This document shows, one piece after another, positions 5,473 through 6,422 of a DNA stretch of 6,422 nt. The stretch is from Sphingomonas sp. (GTDB lineage: Bacteria > Pseudomonadota > Alphaproteobacteria > Sphingomonadales > Sphingomonadaceae). The notes beneath the pieces were generated by a model that ran no database searches, had not been told where the DNA came from, and saw only the letters and a list, made by a program, of their open reading frames with translations. A program made the translations under genes and the position numbers. The first letter of the stretch is position 1. Each line of letters begins with the position of its first letter. The stretch lies in the NCBI GenBank assembly GCA_021154945.1, contig JAJNQF010000196.1:1-6422 (forward strand). Reading direction: 5' to 3'.

Positions 5473-6422
5473 TCAGGTCGCGAACGAGTTTGCGAGGCTG
5501 CCCATCGTCAGCGCCCAGCCGTCGACCAGCACGAACAGGAGGAGCTTGAACGGCAGCGAGATGATCGTGGGCGACAGCATCGCCATGCCGAGCGACATCA
5601 GCACGGTCGCGACGACCAGGTCGATGACGATGAACGGCAGGAAGATCAGGAAGCCGATCTGGAACGCGGTCTTCAGTTCGCTCGTGACGAACGCAGGGAG
5701 CAGCACCGAGAAGGGGATGTCGAGCGACGAGGCATAGGGCCCCGACTTCGCGATCTGCGCGAACATCGTGACGTCCTTCACGCGCGTCTGCTTCACCATG
5801 AACGCGTGCAGCGGGACGCCAGCGGTGGTGATCATCTGCGTGCCGGCGAGCTGCCCGGCGGCATAGGGCTGGATCGCGGTCGTGTTGATCTGGCTGATGG
5901 TCGGCGCCATGATGAAGAACGACAGGAACAGCGACAGCCCGAGCAGCACCTGGTTCGGCGGCGTCTGCTGAAGCCCGAGCGCCTGGCGCAGGATCGCGAG
6001 CACGATGATGATCCGCGTGAAGCTGGTCATCATCAGCAGGATCCCCGGCAGGATCGTCAGCAGCCCCATGATGATGAGGACTTGTAGCGACAGCGACAGC
6101 GAGCCGCTCTGGCCGGTGTTGCCCGCAGCCTGGCCGCCAAGCTGTCCGAGCGCGCGATCGACCGCGTCGCCGACGGCGGGGTTGGTCGGGGCGGGGACGG
6201 CTTGTGCGAAGGCCGGCATCGCGAGGAAGAGGGCGAGGACTACCGCCAGCAGGACCCAAACCCACCCGTTTCCCCGCGAACGCGGGGATCCAGGGTTACG
6301 GAGTGCGCCGTTCGTGACTCCTGGATTCCCGCGTCCGCGGGAAAACGAAGAGCGCTTTGGCGCAGTAAACAAGGCAGGACCCGAACCCTTGCGCGTCACC
6401 GTCGGACGGGCGACCGCGCTCA
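5473..6422 (-). CDS. fliP: Flagellar export gate protein FliP, with repeat-derived N-terminal extension; start at or beyond window edge
   Basis: FliP is the core export-gate subunit, made with a cleavable signal peptide. Residue numbers here count from the in-frame GTG at 6399, which gives 308 residues. The mature part is canonical: LLMMTSFTRIIIV (121-133), PPNQVLLGLSLFLSFFI (147-163), SELKTAFQIGF, and the C-terminal LPFKLLLFVLVDGW. A signal peptide core runs from W46 (WVWVLLAVVLALFLAMPAFA), with likely cleavage after AFA at about 65. What precedes it is odd: residues 19-43 (SRGRGNPGV...NPGSPRSRG) are a translated inverted pair of palindromes, giving about 45 hydrophilic residues before the membrane core. 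No ATG, GTG or TTG start lies between the repeat and the core, so initiation must be upstream. GTG 6399 has no visible Shine-Dalgarno. The frame is open to the edge, where the codon reads ?TG at 6423-6421. If that is ATG it would overlap a TGA at 6422-6420, a typical coupled start after an upstream gene such as fliO. Confidence 0.9.
   Translation of the reverse strand, partial: SAVARPTVTRKGSGPALFTAPKRSSFSRGRGNPGVTNGALRNPGSPRSRGNGWVWVLLAVVLALFLAMPAFAQAVPAPTNPAVGDAVDRALGQLGGQAAGNTGQSGSLSLSLQVLIIMGLLTILPGILLMMTSFTRIIIVLAILRQALGLQQTPPNQVLLGLSLFLSFFIMAPTISQINTTAIQPYAAGQLAGTQMITTAGVPLHAFMVKQTRVKDVTMFAQIAKSGPYASSLDIPFSVLLPAFVTSELKTAFQIGFLIFLPFIVIDLVVATVLMSLGMAMLSPTIISLPFKLLLFVLVDGWALTMGSLANSFAT
6271..6343. 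repeat. Inverted pair of REP-like palindromes inside the fliP 5' coding region
   Basis: The first palindrome (6271-6288) is TCCCCGCG, loop AA, CGCGGGGA, followed by TCCAGGG. The second (6326-6343) is TTCCCGCG, loop TC, CGCGGGAA. Read on the opposite strand it is followed by TCCAGGAG. The two units are therefore related but not identical, inverted, and about 37 bases apart, with the TCCAGG tails facing inward. This family differs in sequence from the pair at 4967-5070. From memory, stems of the form TTCCCGCG-nn-CGCGGGAATCCAGGA are widespread in sphingomonad genomes. The element contains no in-frame stop in the fliP frame and reads as about 25 residues. Confidence 0.85.

Noticed and set aside
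5089..6087. 332-codon + strand open frame opposite fliQ and fliP
   Set aside because: Composition is Arg/Asp/His/Gln-rich low-complexity sequence typical of antisense to membrane-protein genes. FliP and FliQ explain the region.

Overview
The window looks like chromosome from a GC-rich, flagellated alphaproteobacterium. Codon use is strongly GC-biased, the flagellar genes are alphaproteobacterial in style, and the intergenic palindromes have C/G-rich stems of a type I associate with Sphingomonas and relatives. The genus is an inference. Most of the window is an ordinary flagellar type III export operon. I do not see a new defence, metabolic or mobile system. The unusual content is the repeats lodged in the operon.

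Layout: on the + strand, bases 1-176 hold the 3' end of a gene resembling the C-terminus of a sphingomonad siroheme synthase. It is followed after 13 bases by a ZntB-type CorA-family metal transporter (190-1143). The transporter converges tail to tail, with 3 bases between stop codons, on a - strand flagellar run. Read in the direction of transcription, from high to low coordinates, this run is fliP (enters from the right edge), fliQ, fliR, flhB, fliD, fliS.

How the genes work together: FliP, FliQ and FliR build the membrane export gate of the flagellar type III secretion system. FlhB is the gate-associated switch protein that changes substrate specificity after self-cleavage at its NPTH motif, which is present. 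FliD is the exported filament cap, and FliS is the cytoplasmic chaperone of flagellin. Junctions are mostly tight: 4 bases between fliP and fliQ, TGATG at fliR/flhB, GTGA at fliD/fliS. This suggests co-transcription and translational coupling.

Two places break this compact pattern. A 241-base gap between fliQ and fliR carries an inverted pair of 22-base palindromes plus another hairpin-rich block. The fliR ribosome binding site is made from the arm of one palindrome. The 5' end of fliP contains a second, different inverted pair of palindromes that stays in frame and is apparently translated ahead of the signal peptide. Both look like REP/BIME-type elements inserted into an essential flagellar operon.
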